From: Sutterella sp.
GTDB taxonomy: Bacteria; Pseudomonadota; Gammaproteobacteria; Burkholderiales; Burkholderiaceae_F
Assembly: GCA_003543795.1 (NCBI GenBank)
Contig: DNBE01000037.1
Span: 1 to 5,804, forward strand
DNA: 5,804 nucleotides
Reading direction: 5' to 3'
The notes under the pieces were generated by a model. It had not been told where the DNA came from and searched no databases. It worked only from the letters and a program-made list of their open reading frames with translations. The position numbers and the translations under genes are program-made. Below, in pieces: positions 4,619 to 5,804 of the stretch. The first letter of the stretch is position 1. Each line of letters starts with the position of its first letter.

Positions 4619-5804
4619 ATGAAAGACGAATTAGCAAAAAGTTTCGAGCCCTCGGAAATTGAGAAAAAATGGTATCCGTATTGGGAAGAAAGCGGCTTTT
4701 TTAAAGCCGGTATGAATCCTTCGGCTCCCTCTTTTTCCATTCAATTGCCGCCGCCCAACATTACGGGCATCTTGCATATGGGGCATGCCTTTAACCAGTC
4801 GGTGATGGATACGCTCGCGAGATACCACAGAATGCTCGGCGAAAACACGGCCTGGATTCCGGGCACCGACCACGCGGGTATCGCGACCCAAATCGTTGTC
4901 GAGCGCCAACTCGAAAAAGAAGGCATCTCGGTCAAAGACCTCTCGCGAGACGAGTTCATCCGTCGCGTCTGGGAGTGGCAAAAGTTCTCGGGCGGCACGA
5001 TTTTGCAACAAATCCGGTGCTTAGGCGACTCCGTTGACTGGGATCGACTTTATTTCACGATGGACGAGCGCCTTTCGCCCGTCGTAACCGACTGCTTCGT
5101 GCGCCTTTATGAAGACGGCCTTATCTATCGGGGCGAGCGCCTTTGTAATTGGGACCCGAAGCTTCGCACGTCGGTGAGCGACCTCGAAGTCGAAAGCGAG
5201 GAAGAAGACGGTTTTCTTTGGGAAATCCGTTATCCGTCCGCGGACGGCACCAATGACGGCCTTGTTGTCGCTACGACGCGTCCCGAAACGCTTTTCGGGG
5301 ACCAAGCCGTTGCCGTCCACCCCGAAGACGAACGCTATCAATCGATGATCGGAAAGTCTCTCATCCTCCCCTTATGCGATAGGACGATTCCGGTCATTGC
5401 GGATACCTATGTCGACCGTGAATTCGGGTCTGGCTGCGTCAAAATCACGCCCGCGCACGACTTTAACGACTTTGAAGTGGGCGAGCGCCACGGATTAGCG
5501 AAACTCTCCGTTTTGGACGAAAGCGCTCGTATTAACGAAAACGGTCCTGAAAAGTACCGCGGGATGGATCGCTACGAAGCCCGCGAAGCGGTCGTTGCCG
5601 ACTTAAAGGCGTTGGGGCTTCTCGTTGCCGTTAAAAAACATCGCCACGTCGTTCCCCGCGTTGCTCGTACGGGGCAAGCAGTCGAACCGTTCTTATCCAA
5701 ACAGTGGTTTGTGAATATGAACGGGAAAGCGCCCGAAACGGCGCATTTCCCGGGTAAGAGCTTAGGCGAAATCGGGTTAGAGGCCGTTCGCTCTGGCGAA
5801 GTCA
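4619..5804 (+). CDS. valS: Valyl-tRNA synthetase (5' part; 3' end outside window)
   Basis: Class Ia synthetase that charges tRNA-Val with valine in the cytoplasm and clears mischarged threonine. The window holds 395 full codons of a protein usually near 900-950 residues. [19 protein letters not shown] (5-23) is the typical N-terminus. The ATP-binding signature is HMGH at 53-56 inside [15 protein letters not shown], and [11 protein letters not shown] follows. The editing domain is present with TTRPET at 219-224 and [10 protein letters not shown] at 275-284, whose Thr, Arg, Lys and Asp residues correspond to those lining the editing pocket in Thermus ValRS; editing should be intact. The KMSKS loop and anticodon-binding part lie beyond the edge. 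The ATG at 4619 has a weak GAAAG 8 nt upstream. An in-frame GTG at 4583, touching the previous stop (TAGTG), would add 12 residues but lacks a binding site and is not expected from the family. Confidence 0.97.
   Translation, partial: MKDELAKSFEPSEIEKKWYPYWEESGFFKAGMNPSAPSFSIQLPPPNITGILHMGHAFNQSVMDTLARYHRMLGENTAWIPGTDHAGIATQIVVERQLEKEGISVKDLSRDEFIRRVWEWQKFSGGTILQQIRCLGDSVDWDRLYFTMDERLSPVVTDCFVRLYEDGLIYRGERLCNWDPKLRTSVSDLEVESEEEDGFLWEIRYPSADGTNDGLVVATTRPETLFGDQAVAVHPEDERYQSMIGKSLILPLCDRTIPVIADTYVDREFGSGCVKITPAHDFNDFEVGERHGLAKLSVLDESARINENGPEKYRGMDRYEAREAVVADLKALGLLVAVKKHRHVVPRVARTGQAVEPFLSKQWFVNMNGKAPETAHFPGKSLGEIGLEAVRSGEV

Noticed and set aside
4513..5341. Minus-strand frames opposite valS
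   Set aside because: The valS reading is certain from the HMGH and editing motifs; the opposite frames have low-complexity, motif-free products.

Overview
The window reads as chromosomal DNA of a Gram-negative proteobacterium. The clearest sign is a waaF (LPS heptosyltransferase) together with a holC-valS block, an arrangement typical of Proteobacteria. The HolC N-terminus and the 'LAKSFEP' start of ValS look betaproteobacterial. Moderate G+C, many TTA leucine codons and a DUF3100/M20 gene pair would fit a gut Burkholderiales such as the Sutterellaceae. That placement is inference from recall, not from a search.

Left part (1-1069, minus strand): a two-gene unit. A small vicinal-oxygen-chelate (glyoxalase-like) protein is followed after 7 nt by waaF, whose 3' part leaves the window at base 1. 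The stop codon of the first gene shares bases with the Shine-Dalgarno sequence of waaF, so the two are probably translationally coupled. A perfect 11-bp inverted repeat lies inside the first codons of waaF. Bases 1082-1256 form the divergent intergenic region. It holds a GC-rich hairpin, a longer-range GGGGGA/TCCCCC pairing, an AT-rich promoter-like stretch with the dyad TTACAA-A-TTGTAA, and a good ribosome binding site.

Middle (1257-3651, plus strand): a DUF3100 multi-pass membrane protein and an M20-family metallo-amidohydrolase, 28 nt apart. I infer a transporter/hydrolase pair in which the membrane protein imports a peptide-like or N-acyl/N-aroyl amino acid and the enzyme splits it in the cytoplasm, by analogy with the abg p-aminobenzoyl-glutamate system. 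The junction carries an 11-codon mini-frame that starts on the stop of the first gene and ends on the start of the second, overlapping a small hairpin. A strong intrinsic terminator with a perfect 13-bp stem closes the unit.

Right part (about 3735-5804, plus strand): holC (DNA polymerase III chi), an uncharacterised 124-aa helical protein overlapping holC by ATGA, and valS (valyl-tRNA synthetase), cut by the right edge after 395 codons. This is housekeeping DNA; the small protein between holC and valS is the unknown.

There is no mobile element, CRISPR array, tRNA or rRNA that I can see. The least described item is the DUF3100-M20 pair with its dyad and its coupled junction.
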